Part shown: positions 8,501-16,400 of the stretch, one piece after another
How the letters are laid out: the number at the start of each line of letters is the position of its first letter
Position numbering within the stretch: the stretch's first letter is position 1
DNA from: Lachnospiraceae bacterium
GTDB taxonomy: Bacteria > Bacillota_A > Clostridia > Lachnospirales > Lachnospiraceae
NCBI GenBank assembly: GCA_009911175.1
Contig: QXWX01000051.1
Span: 1 to 50,496 of the forward strand
Length of the DNA: 50,496 nucleotides
Direction: 5' to 3'
Made by a program: the position numbers and the translations under genes
The notes under the pieces: model-generated
The model's database searches: none
The model's input: the letters and a program-made list of their open reading frames with translations, nothing else
What the model was told of the DNA's origin: nothing

Positions 8501-10088
8501 ATTTTGTAAAATAAATGTCTCTGTATTGGATCTTCTCACTGCCTTTTCCTCCCTGACATGTGGTCTCAATCACGTCAGATTCCTCTGGTTCGAAGAGCCT
8601 GCCCACTTCTGCCAGCGCCCCGCGAAGCTCCTCAGGATCCCCGTCCAGAGGCGACAGATCGCCTGTCATCTTTTTGGGAAGCTCCTTGGAAATATTTTCG
8701 ACCGCAGCATTATTGCACGATGTCACCAGCATACTATACCGGTTGATCTCGTCATTTTTCAGGCTGTACCAATGGCGTGTGTACTTTGAATAAGCATTTC
8801 CCGGCTCCTCGCCGCGAAGAAAATCATGCTCTTCGAAGGCATCCTCCGGATTTTTATATTCCGAAAGCAGGATGGCCCGCTCTATGATGTTGCTGACTAC
8901 AATTTCTTTGAGCAGAGTCGTTTTTCCCGTTCCGGGAGGTCCGTTGACAGAAAAAATATTCCCATTTTCCGCATACAGTTCGGAACAGCCTTTGCCAATC
9001 GCAAGGTTGATGGCCGTCTGCTGCATAAAGGCAGGCATGAATCTGGACGGCCATTTTCCAAGAGGCGCATTTTCCACGGATAAAATCTCCTGGATCTGCT
9101 TTTGATATTCCGCTTTCCCCTGCTTTCCGGGATCTACCAGATCGATACCTTCCGTTTCCCGCTCTTTTAAGACCGTCACATAGGCAAGCAGGTCCTTTCC
9201 CATATGGCAGTTGTCCTCCAATGCCCCGCTTCTGATCTGTTCCTGGACAAGCCTGATATCATTGGAAAAATAATCATGCGTCAGCCCCAGATACTGATCC
9301 TCTTCTTTTTTACTTTTAATCCTTCCGTCCGCAAACATCTGAAATTGAACCGCGTAAACCTCTTCATAAGCATCCTTTTCTGTCTCGGAATTCTGTATGT
9401 TCCCCTTGAGATACCGCTTCTCGATCTCCTGATAAAGACCGCGGAGCCGGTCAAATGTTACTGCGCCTGCCGAAAAGGGCTGCAGGGTATCGTCGTCCTC
9501 CTCTTCCTGTCCCTCGGACTGAGCGGCTTCCGGGCCAAAAAACATGGTTTCCAGTTCTTCTACCGCCTCTGCATACAGGGCTGCGTCCAGGGACGCAGAC
9601 AGATCCCCTTTGGCAGACTTCACCTGCCTGAGCGCCCACAGAATGGCAGACAGGGACAGCGAATACCTGATGTACTCTCCTGAAGGCGAAAGCTGGAGGC
9701 TGACCCATGCGATCTGATCCGTATTTTTTTCCGGCCTGCCCCCGTCCTCCGCTGTAAACGGCAGAACCTCCGCAATCCGGTCGATGCACTTTTCCCGCCT
9801 GACCTTCCCGATATAAATGGTCATGTTTCCCCACTTTTTCATCCCGCAGGCCCGGGCCTCTTTTGCGATCACCTCATACAGCGTCTCCCGGCAGGAGCTG
9901 CCCCGGAGCAATAGAAAGTCCTCGATGATCGGAGTGCTTTTTTCTCGGCCTCCGGGCGGATTTTGCTTCCGCTTTTTCACTCTGTTGATCAGCTCCGGAT
10001 GATCCGGAAATGGATCCTGAGCCAAAAATTCCATTGTAAACCAGTAATCCAGAACCTTTTCAGCTAATGCCCTGTCCTGCTCCTTCAA
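5559..10088 (-). CDS. SF1 helicase with long coiled coil and C-terminal HEPN-like domain
   Basis: 1509 residues. A TTG start at 10088 has GAGGAGG eight bases upstream; no ATG is better placed. N-terminal region (about 1-340) of unknown fold. Walker A GPPGTGKTT at 383-391; a long Ala/Glu/Lys/Arg coiled coil at about 590-780 splits the helicase core; Walker B VVDEAGQ at about 950-956, followed by GDPKQ; C-terminal helicase motifs HTFQGKEADE (about 1170) and AATRAKFRLYVIGD (about 1205). This is the Upf1/DNA2-like SF1 group. The last 250 residues look HEPN-like: a KAMELRMKDCF helix, then RNQCCH, an R-x4-H motif at R1456-H1461, the signature of HEPN ribonucleases. Helicase plus predicted RNase in one chain suggests nucleic-acid surveillance or defence; this is inference. 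Likely operon with the AlbA_2 gene. Confidence 0.88.
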   Translation of the reverse strand: MKEQDRALAEKVLDYWFTMEFLAQDPFPDHPELINRVKKRKQNPPGGREKSTPIIEDFLLLRGSSCRETLYEVIAKEARACGMKKWGNMTIYIGKVRREKCIDRIAEVLPFTAEDGGRPEKNTDQIAWVSLQLSPSGEYIRYSLSLSAILWALRQVKSAKGDLSASLDAALYAEAVEELETMFFGPEAAQSEGQEEEDDDTLQPFSAGAVTFDRLRGLYQEIEKRYLKGNIQNSETEKDAYEEVYAVQFQMFADGRIKSKKEEDQYLGLTHDYFSNDIRLVQEQIRSGALEDNCHMGKDLLAYVTVLKERETEGIDLVDPGKQGKAEYQKQIQEILSVENAPLGKWPSRFMPAFMQQTAINLAIGKGCSELYAENGNIFSVNGPPGTGKTTLLKEIVVSNIIERAILLSEYKNPEDAFEEHDFLRGEEPGNAYSKYTRHWYSLKNDEINRYSMLVTSCNNAAVENISKELPKKMTGDLSPLDGDPEELRGALAEVGRLFEPEESDVIETTCQGGKGSEKIQYRDIYFTKYAQELLDDTEVWGLVAAPLGRRSNLNQFYQKVLYPLGWDFYGKKETAPNRLPSYQKARKQFLRQLEIVREMQSALGKAGALSKRKAEAKASAARIEMESGRAIAEAEQNIKKGRAVLSELEKAKEQICANMLACKKAAEQAETMRQSKKEELSGVREKRKRALEKELEKRNSVSGIQKLFQKSKYKAAMKLAEEYGREAGELEAVISDLESELELLNQNAEEALTLSRQAEREYQSHRSETARYAQWISSEEEKAADHRKKIFQAQREAEMARKEYESEISQYTGAGRMDERVVINESFVEKLLSKDIRTSTDAQVANPWFTQRYNREREKLFGYAMRMNKEFVVSSNHCRDNFVTLSHYWGLRMGDENERILFHQEDKELMVPALFQTLFLLVPVLSSTFASVGRLLKDITQPGVIGTLVVDEAGQAQPQMALGALYRSRRAVIVGDPKQVEPVVTDDLILLRKAYQDPTLKPYKKKTLSVQAFADGLNRFGTYLDNGTEYPEWVGCPLLVHRRCISPMYDISNEISYNGIMKQQTRPPKPEKAARFIYEKSQWINVKGEEKGNKNHFVEAQARKVCELLEIAFSKNPEPGIYIISPFTTVVAGIRKYIDQYCKENAGRTRINSRYILDHDQKKIGTVHTFQGKEADEVIFLLGCDPGEGAKGAVRWVNRNIVNVAATRAKFRLYVIGDEDAWKESACISAAKNIIDTFAIKEIKSILEQDLQEEERREALLKASAGLPSVTAFSTAEVEYEEDAVDYSIDTSGLIQGLNEEFLTTELTSSQLGKFGFDSGKALDQLSGRVRDNLLLGMKLYFLLEPVYRVNPGFDASCCAILFCKAMELRMKDCFLKSLQELFPEFKIRGMGKGRGTVALKDAKYEELTLGAFGVILRNHRAELGRRMQAAGNPQYDENWWRAFEARLQDCANRRNQCCHSGLFSWMDHLRLLADLFRVDKTKGRDPKIGGILFESAVGMGLSGSEQV

Positions 10089-10258
10089 ATGACCGCCTCC
10101 TCTTTTGTACGAATGAACTGTAAAAAAATCAATTGCCTATTTGCGCAGTTCCTGATCATATTCTATTTCTGCGTAATTACACCGTTACCTGTCACACCCC
10201 AGCCGATCACCGCGCTGATTGGTCGGTAGGATGCACATGAAAGCTGGTATTCAGACCG

Positions 10259-12520
10259 TCACGCCCCAAAATCATATACATACAGCTCATGCAGAGCCCG
10301 TGTCGCGCAGATATACCGGAACTGCTGAAACAGCGGACTTTCCTTCTCGCCGCCCAGTACAAACACCTGGTCAAATTCCAGTCCCTTCGCCAGATAAAAG
10401 GTGGTCACCGTGATCCCCTTCTGGAACAGGCTGCTGTCCCTGTCGATATAATATACATCCTCCCGCCGTTCCCTGAGATAACGGTATGCGTCGATCGCTT
10501 CCTCTTCCGTCATCGTCAGGACGGCCGCATTCTCATATTCTATTTCTGATCCACTTTCTGCACTGCTCTTTTCTCTCGTTGGGCCTGCTTTGGAAGCTCC
10601 TCTCATTTCCTCTGCCCCAGGCATTTCCCGCCGTTCGTCTGTTCCACGTTCTTCCCCGGCCGCTTCCGCTTCCAGCCTTATCAGCCGTACCTGCCGCAGC
10701 ACCTCATCCAGCGCTTCTTCCCTGGATGCCAGCCATCTCTCCTCCACAGCCTTCCCATGCCTCTGGAAATACTCTACTCCCTCAATTCCCGTGATCTTTC
10801 CTGCATATTCCGCGATCTCCGCCGTGTTCCGATAGCTTTTTTTCATCTCAATGCACCGGATCTTCCTGCCGAATATTTCCGGAAGAAAGGTCAGCACATC
10901 CATCGGCTCCTGATCCACCGTCTGTGCGCGGTCGCCCAGGATCGTCATATTGCACGGAAACAAAAGCCCCAGGATCACATACTGCAGATAGGAATAATCC
11001 TGCATTTCATCAATGACCAGATGGCGGATGTTCCGGCGCGCCGCCCCGGTCAGAAGCCGGTATTTCAGATACAGCAGGGGATACACATCCTCATATTTCA
11101 AAAATCGCTTCTCCTCCGGTACATCCCGCAGCGCCGGATATCCGGAATCCTCCAGCAGCCAGTTATAGATCACATACAGATCCGTGGTCACATAGAGACT
11201 CTCAAATCTCTCCCGGATCACCAGCAATTCTTCTTCCGGAAGTGTTTTATCATGGAGCGTCTCATATTCATCCACAAAACACTCCATTACTGCATCCATT
11301 CTAGACAGCAGCGGCACCCCGGAGAATTTATAGTAGAACAGCTTCAGGATCTCCTCCGCCTTTTTCTCCATGCCCTTATATTCCACATCTTGGAAATCCA
11401 CCAGACGATCCTCCAGCTCCACAAGAAATCCTTCCACGCACTGTACAAATTCCTTGGACTGCTTCCAGCGGTAACATGCTTCCGCATTCTGATGGTCTCC
11501 GTCCGTTTCTTCCGGCAGTAAACTGCTGTCGCTTTGTTCCTGTATACTTCCTTCGGTTCCCATATTCCGATACGCCGGAGCGCTTCGGCCCGCCCATCCT
11601 TCCCGGATCTGACGCTCGATCTGATGGTATCTGTCCTCGCAGTCAGCCACCGTATCCTTCAATTCCCGATACGCAAACAGGTCAAGACTCATTTCCCGGA
11701 TATTTTCCTCCCCCAGCTCCGGAAGGATATGGGAAATGTAGTCAGAAAATACGCTATTCGGCGACAGCACCAGTATATTTGAGGAACGTAAGTTCTCCCG
11801 GTCATGGTACAGCAGATAGGCGATTCGGTGCAGGGCTACAGAGGTTTTTCCGCTTCCCGCCGCCCCCTGGATCACCAGGACCTTATCCTTTGTATTCCGG
11901 ATAATGGCGTTCTGCTCCTTCTGGATCGTGCGCACAATATTTTTCAACTGAGTATCGCTGTTGGTTCCCAACTCCTGTTTCAGGATGTCGTCGTCGATCT
12001 TCATATCACTCTCAAATTCATAGATCATCCTGCCGCCCCGGATCTTGTATTGCCATTTGGAGCTGATCTCCCCATGCATCCTCCCGCTCGGCGCCTCATA
12101 GGACGCAGGCCCCCTGTCATAATCGTAAAACAAACCGCTGACCGGAGCGCGCCAGTCATAGATCAGAGGGATCCCGCCCCGCTTTTCCGAAAAATTTCCA
12201 ATCCCAATATGAAAGGTTTCCGCCTCATCATCGCCGTCATAGATAAAATCTACCCTTCCGAAAAACGGAGAATCCAGCATCCTTTTCAGCCGCCGTCTCA
12301 TATTCAGATTCTCCTGATTTGCATTGATCTGTGTCAGAAGGGCCTGGCTGTTATCAAAATTCTCATAGCCGTACTGGTCCATCTCCGTATAATTTTCCCA
12401 ATAATATTCGTGCATCCCCTCGATATCCTTCTGCACAAATTCTATCGTTTCGTCCAGCTCCCGGATCCTTCCCCGGAGTTTTTCCATAACAACTGCCAAA
12501 AATTCTGTTCCTGCGCTCAT
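10259..12520 (-). CDS. helD: HelD-type RNA polymerase recycling motor
   Basis: 753 residues, ATG with AGAAGGAG ten bases upstream. It has the HelD layout: an N-terminal coiled-coil arm (about 1-95), the family signature around IPLIYDWRAPVSGLFYDYD, Walker A GAAGSGKTS at about 218, UvrD-like Walker B DEMQDYS at about 503, and C-terminal helicase motifs ending VFVLGGEKESP. In Bacillus and Mycobacterium, HelD uses ATP to free stalled RNA polymerase from nucleic acid. A low-complexity Glu/Arg-rich insert lies at about 620-660. It lies 170 bases upstream of the helicase-HEPN gene on the same strand; whether they share a transcript is unclear. A perfect hairpin sits upstream of its start. Confidence 0.93.
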   Translation of the reverse strand: MSAGTEFLAVVMEKLRGRIRELDETIEFVQKDIEGMHEYYWENYTEMDQYGYENFDNSQALLTQINANQENLNMRRRLKRMLDSPFFGRVDFIYDGDDEAETFHIGIGNFSEKRGGIPLIYDWRAPVSGLFYDYDRGPASYEAPSGRMHGEISSKWQYKIRGGRMIYEFESDMKIDDDILKQELGTNSDTQLKNIVRTIQKEQNAIIRNTKDKVLVIQGAAGSGKTSVALHRIAYLLYHDRENLRSSNILVLSPNSVFSDYISHILPELGEENIREMSLDLFAYRELKDTVADCEDRYHQIERQIREGWAGRSAPAYRNMGTEGSIQEQSDSSLLPEETDGDHQNAEACYRWKQSKEFVQCVEGFLVELEDRLVDFQDVEYKGMEKKAEEILKLFYYKFSGVPLLSRMDAVMECFVDEYETLHDKTLPEEELLVIRERFESLYVTTDLYVIYNWLLEDSGYPALRDVPEEKRFLKYEDVYPLLYLKYRLLTGAARRNIRHLVIDEMQDYSYLQYVILGLLFPCNMTILGDRAQTVDQEPMDVLTFLPEIFGRKIRCIEMKKSYRNTAEIAEYAGKITGIEGVEYFQRHGKAVEERWLASREEALDEVLRQVRLIRLEAEAAGEERGTDERREMPGAEEMRGASKAGPTREKSSAESGSEIEYENAAVLTMTEEEAIDAYRYLRERREDVYYIDRDSSLFQKGITVTTFYLAKGLEFDQVFVLGGEKESPLFQQFRYICATRALHELYVYDFGA

Positions 12521-12552
12521 ACTATGAAAGCTCCTTCTCTCATCATATTCTG

Positions 12553-12585
12553 AGGAACTGTATGGGAATTACTGATACAGTTCCT
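12553..12585 (-). promoter_or_regulatory. Hairpin upstream of helD
   Basis: AGGAACTGTAT (12553-12563) and ATACAGTTCCT (12575-12585) form an 11-bp perfect stem with an 11-base loop, 33 bases before the helD start. There is no U-run, so it is either an operator for a dimeric repressor or a structured 5' leader. The remaining 12586-12766 holds nothing I recognise. Confidence 0.4.
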
Positions 12586-12766
12586 AAACTTCTGAATATA
12601 CACACGAACATTATTTTACCATTTAATCTGTCCGCATATGCATGTAATCAATGTCCTGAATCGTATTTATACTAAAGACAACCCCAAAATAATCTGCAAA
12701 TAGTTTGCGTTTTTTCTTCGGGACAGTTCCGAAACGCCATATAAATCTGCCGCCCCGTTTTACATC

Positions 12767-12796
12767 AGAAAAGGCCGGTCAGGAATTACCCCGGCC
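12767..12796 (-). terminator. Terminator overlapping the ispD stop codon
   Basis: On the minus strand GGCCGG, a 12-base loop, CCGGCC and then TTTTCTG. The loop contains the ispD TGA stop, so the gene's last codons form the left arm of the terminator. Confidence 0.7.
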
Positions 12797-13525
12797 GGCA
12801 AATACCTCTCCCACTTCCAGATCCTCCGGAGTGGTGATCTTTATATTTTTGTAGGATCCCTTCACCATCCTCACCGGATGTCCCAGCATGATCTCTACTG
12901 CGCCCGCGTCATCTGTCACGGTATATCCTCTGCGGCGGGAGCCGCCGGATTCTCCCCGGGCCTGCTTCTCCTGATCCTGTATCAGCATTTTATACGCCTG
13001 TTTTACAAGCTTTGTCTCAAATACCTGGGGTGTCTGCACCATCCACAGCGTGCCGCGGTCCGGTGTGTCCCTTACCTTGCATTCCGGATCCACGATCTTG
13101 ATCGTATCCTTCACCGGCATCCCGGCCACGCATGCCTTATCCAGCCGCACGATTTCATACAGCCGTGACAGCATTTCCTCATCTACAAACGGACGCACGG
13201 AATCGTGGATGAACACATATCCGTCCTCCCGAATCTCCCGAAGTCCATTCCAGACCGAATGGAAACGCTCTTTTCCGCCTGTCACGATCCTGCTCACCTT
13301 GGTGATTCCGTATGTTTCCACAAAATTCTTCCGGCAGTAGTCCTCTTCTCCTTCCCCGGTCACCAGGATGATCTCGTCAATGATATCTGATTCCTGGAAT
13401 ACCTGCAGCGAATAGCAGACGATCGGCTTTCCTGCCAGAAGAAGATATTGCTTATGCACTTCCGTTCCCATGCGGTTCCCCCTGCCTGCTGCCAGGACGA
13501 CTGCGGTGCAATACGATTTTTCCAT
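12779..13525 (-). CDS. ispD: 2-C-methyl-D-erythritol 4-phosphate cytidylyltransferase
   Basis: 248 residues. IspD joins CTP and methylerythritol phosphate in the non-mevalonate isoprenoid pathway in the cytoplasm. The nucleotide-binding N-terminus reads VVLAAGRGNRMG with the catalytic Lys in HKQYLLLAGKP. The HDSVRPFV and MPVKDTIK motifs and the C-terminal TVTDDAGAVE and KITTPEDL blocks are all present. About 15 residues longer than the usual 230 because of an insert near 190 (EKQARGESGGSRRRG). It ends a housekeeping run with tsaD, rnz and the tsaB fusion, but a mobile element and short repeats separate it from tsaD, so it may have its own promoter. Confidence 0.95.
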   Translation of the reverse strand: MEKSYCTAVVLAAGRGNRMGTEVHKQYLLLAGKPIVCYSLQVFQESDIIDEIILVTGEGEEDYCRKNFVETYGITKVSRIVTGGKERFHSVWNGLREIREDGYVFIHDSVRPFVDEEMLSRLYEIVRLDKACVAGMPVKDTIKIVDPECKVRDTPDRGTLWMVQTPQVFETKLVKQAYKMLIQDQEKQARGESGGSRRRGYTVTDDAGAVEIMLGHPVRMVKGSYKNIKITTPEDLEVGEVFAGRGNS

Positions 13526-13565
13526 TGTGCCCCCCTATCTGATCTCCATATGGAATACAATATAC

Positions 13566-13731
13566 CTAGTACATCATTGCACTAATTCTGAAGTAAATAG
13601 CGTCTGATGTTTACAGTAGCGCAAGACGGAGGAGGGAGGCGATGCTGGTAGCATCGTTGACTGACTCCAACGCAGCGATGGTGTGAACAGCGGGCACTAT
13701 TTACTCAGTTATTAATGCAATGATGTACTAA
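13566..13731 (+). mobile_element. 165-bp paired-arm element, copy 1
   Basis: Imperfect terminal inverted repeats of about 36 bases run from CTAGTACATCATTGCA (13566 on) to TGCAATGATGTACTAA (ends 13731). The middle holds GAGGCGATGC at exactly 70 bases from the left end and a hairpin CGATGC-TGGTA-GCATCG. The same core at the same offset occurs in copy 2 (28651-28815, other strand), although the arms differ. No coding capacity; size and layout fit a MITE. It fills most of the ispD-tsaD gap. Confidence 0.75.
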
Positions 13732-13735
13732 GTGC

Positions 13736-13803
13736 ATCTCGTCATAGCCGATCGACCGCTTCGCAAGGTATACCCAAGGTATCTCGTCACAGCCGATCGA
13801 CCG
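13736..13803. repeat. Two 23-bp direct repeats, 45-bp period
   Basis: ATCTCGTCATAGCCGATCGA plus CCG (13736-13758) recurs at 13781-13803 with one mismatch. A weaker third trace (CAGCCGGTCAACG) lies near 13862, at the tsaD stop. The repeats directly abut copy 1 of the paired-arm element. They translate in a minus-strand frame as RSIGYDEM-type peptide, which I regard as spurious. Confidence 0.7.
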
Positions 13804-13868
13804 AGCCACAACATATAGTATGCAACCCATTTTTATCACAATATATCCTGTTATCCCTGTACAGCCGG

Positions 13869-14897
13869 TCAACGCTCCCCCAGCTTCAGATTCGGCACCG
13901 CATTCAGATCCCATCCGTGCCGGGTTCCGGCCAGGTACTCATAATATCCCGCCGCCCCGATCATAGCCGCGTTGTCCGTGCAGAAGATGGGCGAAGGATG
14001 GTAGAATTTCAGATTTCGCTCCTCACACGCCTTTTTCATGCTTTCCCGCAGCGCACTGTTGGAAGCCACGCCCCCGGCGATGGCAAATCTTCCCATCCCG
14101 TATTCCTCCGCGGCTTTCATCGAATGCTCCACCAGCACATCAACCACCGCCTTCTGGAAGGATGCCGCCACATCCGCAGGCCGGAAGGTCTCTCCCTTCA
14201 TCTGACAGCCGTTGATGTAATTGAGGACCGCAGACTTCAATCCGCTGAAGCTGAAATCAAATGGCGCATCCGCAATATGCGCCCTGGGAAATGGAATTGC
14301 GTCCGAATCGCCCTCCTTTGCCAGACGGTCGATCTTGGGCCCGCCGGGGTATCCCAGTCCGATGGCCCGCGCCACCTTGTCATAGGCTTCTCCCGCCGCG
14401 TCATCCCGGGTACGCCCCAGAATCTCATACTTCCCATAATCCCGCACGCAGACCAGATGGGTATGTCCTCCGGATACGACCAGACACAAAAAAGGCGGCT
14501 CCAGATCCGGATGCTCGATATAATTTGCGGAAATGTGTCCTTCTATATGGTGTACACCGATCAGCGGCAGATGTCGTGCATAGGCAATGGCCTTGGCTTC
14601 CGCCACGCCCACCAGCAGCGCGCCCACCAGGCCGGGACCGTAGGTCACGGCCACGGCGTCGATATCATCCAATGTCACCTGAGCCTCACGCAGAGCTTCC
14701 TCAATGACCTGATTAATCTTTTCAATATGCTTCCGGGACGCGATCTCAGGAACCACGCCGCCGTACAGCTTGTGCAGTTCGATCTGGGAGGAAATGATAT
14801 TCGAACAGACCTCCCTCCCGTTGTGCACCACTGCCGCGGCCGTCTCATCACAGGAGCTTTCAATTGCCAGTATATTCATATCCCTGATTTCTTTCAT
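13869..14897 (-). CDS. tsaD: tRNA N6-adenosine threonylcarbamoyltransferase
   Basis: 342 residues. Transfers the threonylcarbamoyl group to A37 of ANN-decoding tRNAs, with TsaB and TsaE. ASKHA fold: [15 protein letters not shown] at the N-terminus, the metal-binding [11 protein letters not shown] motif near residue 110, VSGGHTHL, and [13 protein letters not shown] near 270. The start is [10 protein letters not shown], with AGGTGGG close upstream; the internal ATG six codons on (MNILAIESS) is the other option. All three TsaBDE functions lie within 4.5 kb here; the TsaC partner is not in the window. Confidence 0.97.
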   Translation of the reverse strand: MKEIRDMNILAIESSCDETAAAVVHNGREVCSNIISSQIELHKLYGGVVPEIASRKHIEKINQVIEEALREAQVTLDDIDAVAVTYGPGLVGALLVGVAEAKAIAYARHLPLIGVHHIEGHISANYIEHPDLEPPFLCLVVSGGHTHLVCVRDYGKYEILGRTRDDAAGEAYDKVARAIGLGYPGGPKIDRLAKEGDSDAIPFPRAHIADAPFDFSFSGLKSAVLNYINGCQMKGETFRPADVAASFQKAVVDVLVEHSMKAAEEYGMGRFAIAGGVASNSALRESMKKACEERNLKFYHPSPIFCTDNAAMIGAAGYYEYLAGTRHGWDLNAVPNLKLGER

Positions 14898-14969
14898 ATT
14901 CCCACCTGCTCTTTATTTCACTTTCACTCATTGCAGCGGTCCCTGCCTGCAAAGGAATTGCCGCAAGCG

Positions 14970-15890
14970 CTATTTTGGATCATCGCCAAACTTCATTGTA
15001 ACCGACATTTTGTCCTTTCCTGCCTTTGCCGCCGGGAAGATCTTGCGCACCTCGTTCATATAGACCTCCGCCCTGGTCATGGACGGGCTGTAATGGGTCA
15101 GCCACATTTCCTTCACCTGGGCGTCCTTCGCGAGCTGCGCCGCCTCATAAAATGTCATGTGCTTATATTCCACGGCCTTGGCCGCTTTTTCCTTTTCCCC
15201 GTACATCCCCTCGCAGATAAACAGGTCGGAATACTCCGCATGCTCCACGATGGAACGTGTGGGCCTGGTATCCGTCGTGTAGGTCAGCTTGATCCCCTTC
15301 CGCGGAGGTCCCAGCACCATGTCAGGGGTCAGAAGCCGCCCCTCCTCGGACTCCACGGACTCGCCCTTCTGCAGATACCGCCAGTATTTCTGAGGGATTT
15401 CCTGAGACAGCGCCCGCTCCGGGTCAAACTTTCCCGCCCGGTCGATTTCCATGGTATATCCATAGCATGGAATATTATGGTTCACCCGAAATGCTTTCAG
15501 CCGATAGCCGTTCATCTCAAAGGTCTGCTCCGCTCCTTCGATCTCCTGAAAATGGATGGGAAACGGCAGCTCCGGCGCAATCACACGGAGCGAATTGACC
15601 ACCCACTCCAAACCTTTCGGGCCTATCATGGTCAGAGGCTCCCGGCGTTCCGCGTTTCCCATCGTAAGAAGCAGCCCCGGAAGGCCGCTGATATGATCTC
15701 CATGATAATGTGTAAAACAAAGTACGTCGATGGGTTTAAAGCTCCATCCCTTCTCTTTGATTGCGATCTGCGTACCCTCCCCGCAGTCGATCAGAAGGCT
15801 GCTGCCGTTGAATCTGGTCATCAGCGCAGTCAGCCAGCGGTAAGGAAGCGGCATCATCCCACCGCATCCAAGCAAACATACATCTAACAT
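14970..15890 (-). CDS. rnz: Ribonuclease Z (tRNA 3' endonuclease)
   Basis: 306 residues from the ATG at 15890 (MLDVCLLGCGGMMPLPYR), chosen because GGAGAGG lies just before it and the length matches the RNase Z norm. The longer frame has no well-spaced ribosome site. Metallo-beta-lactamase fold: THYHGDHISGLPGLL is the HxHxDH zinc motif, with further ligands in the VNHNIPCYGY and YTTDTRP regions, and MWLTHYSPS near the C-terminus. It removes 3' trailers from pre-tRNA. An adjacent Zn-ribbon gene starts 45 bases upstream of its start. Confidence 0.93.
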   Translation of the reverse strand: MLDVCLLGCGGMMPLPYRWLTALMTRFNGSSLLIDCGEGTQIAIKEKGWSFKPIDVLCFTHYHGDHISGLPGLLLTMGNAERREPLTMIGPKGLEWVVNSLRVIAPELPFPIHFQEIEGAEQTFEMNGYRLKAFRVNHNIPCYGYTMEIDRAGKFDPERALSQEIPQKYWRYLQKGESVESEEGRLLTPDMVLGPPRKGIKLTYTTDTRPTRSIVEHAEYSDLFICEGMYGEKEKAAKAVEYKHMTFYEAAQLAKDAQVKEMWLTHYSPSMTRAEVYMNEVRKIFPAAKAGKDKMSVTMKFGDDPK

Positions 15891-15934
15891 AATCCTCTCC
15901 ATTCCTCCGTCAAAGCAAATGGTTTGAACAGCAT

Positions 15935-16186
15935 TCACCACTGTTCTTCTATTTCAGCCGGTATGCGAAATCCCTTCAGCAGGGCGTCATAACATTCCTC
16001 ACACAGCTCGAAGGAATGCTTCTCCCCGTCCTTTTCCGAAAAATATCCCCAGCTGTAGTCCGCGCTGAACACCCCTTCCCGGGCCTGGCCGTTCACTACC
16101 GGAATCTCTTTCCCGCATTGGTTGCAGATCATCTTACTGATTTCTTTGATCTCTTCTGTTTTTTTAATATGATGATATTGGCGCAT
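15935..16186 (-). CDS. Small zinc-ribbon protein of unknown function
   Basis: 83 residues, ATG with GGAGGAGG eight bases upstream. Two CxxC knuckles (CNQCGKEIPV near residue 21 and CEECYDALL near 62) frame a GVFSADYSWGYFSEKDGEKHSFEL segment. That is a single zinc-binding domain. It is cotranscribed with rnz. No enzyme motif; role unknown, perhaps nucleic-acid or protein binding. Confidence 0.8.
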   Translation of the reverse strand: MRQYHHIKKTEEIKEISKMICNQCGKEIPVVNGQAREGVFSADYSWGYFSEKDGEKHSFELCEECYDALLKGFRIPAEIEEQW

Positions 16187-16238
16187 ACAACTTCCTCCTC
16201 CGTATATTCAAATACTGTGTAAGTTCTGCTACGCCTAA

Positions 16239-16276
16239 ATTATAACGTTTTTTTCTTCTGTTTCCCACTGGGAAAC
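16239..16276 (-). promoter_or_regulatory. Promoter with inverted repeat over the -35 region
   Basis: TATAAT on the minus strand (16244-16239) lies about 53 bases before the Zn-ribbon start. The place of the -35 box is taken by a perfect inverted repeat, GTTTCCC-ACT-GGGAAAC (16260-16276). This suggests a regulator-dependent promoter for the Zn-ribbon/rnz unit. The rest of 16277-16400 shows nothing I recognise. Confidence 0.45.
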
Positions 16277-16400
16277 GCTCCCATGACTGGATGCGAAAAT
16301 CCAATGTAAAGTCTTCCCATATCCGGATCTGCACACCTGTTCCTCTGCTGTCCCGAATACAATTATCCTCTGCATCATGGAACACCGCCCTGCAGTACCG

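Noticed and set aside
13705..13914. Minus-strand frame with RSIGYDEM-type repeats
   Set aside because: It is only a translation of the 23-bp direct repeats and overlaps tsaD; no ribosome site.
13917..15887. 656-codon open frame antisense to tsaD and rnz
   Set aside because: Codon use is unnatural and it lies opposite two clear enzymes; a shadow frame. The same applies to the 549-codon frame antisense to the helicase.
16164..16385. 73-residue minus-strand frame upstream of the Zn-ribbon gene
   Set aside because: It covers the promoter and operator-like repeat and has no ribosome site or recognisable domain.
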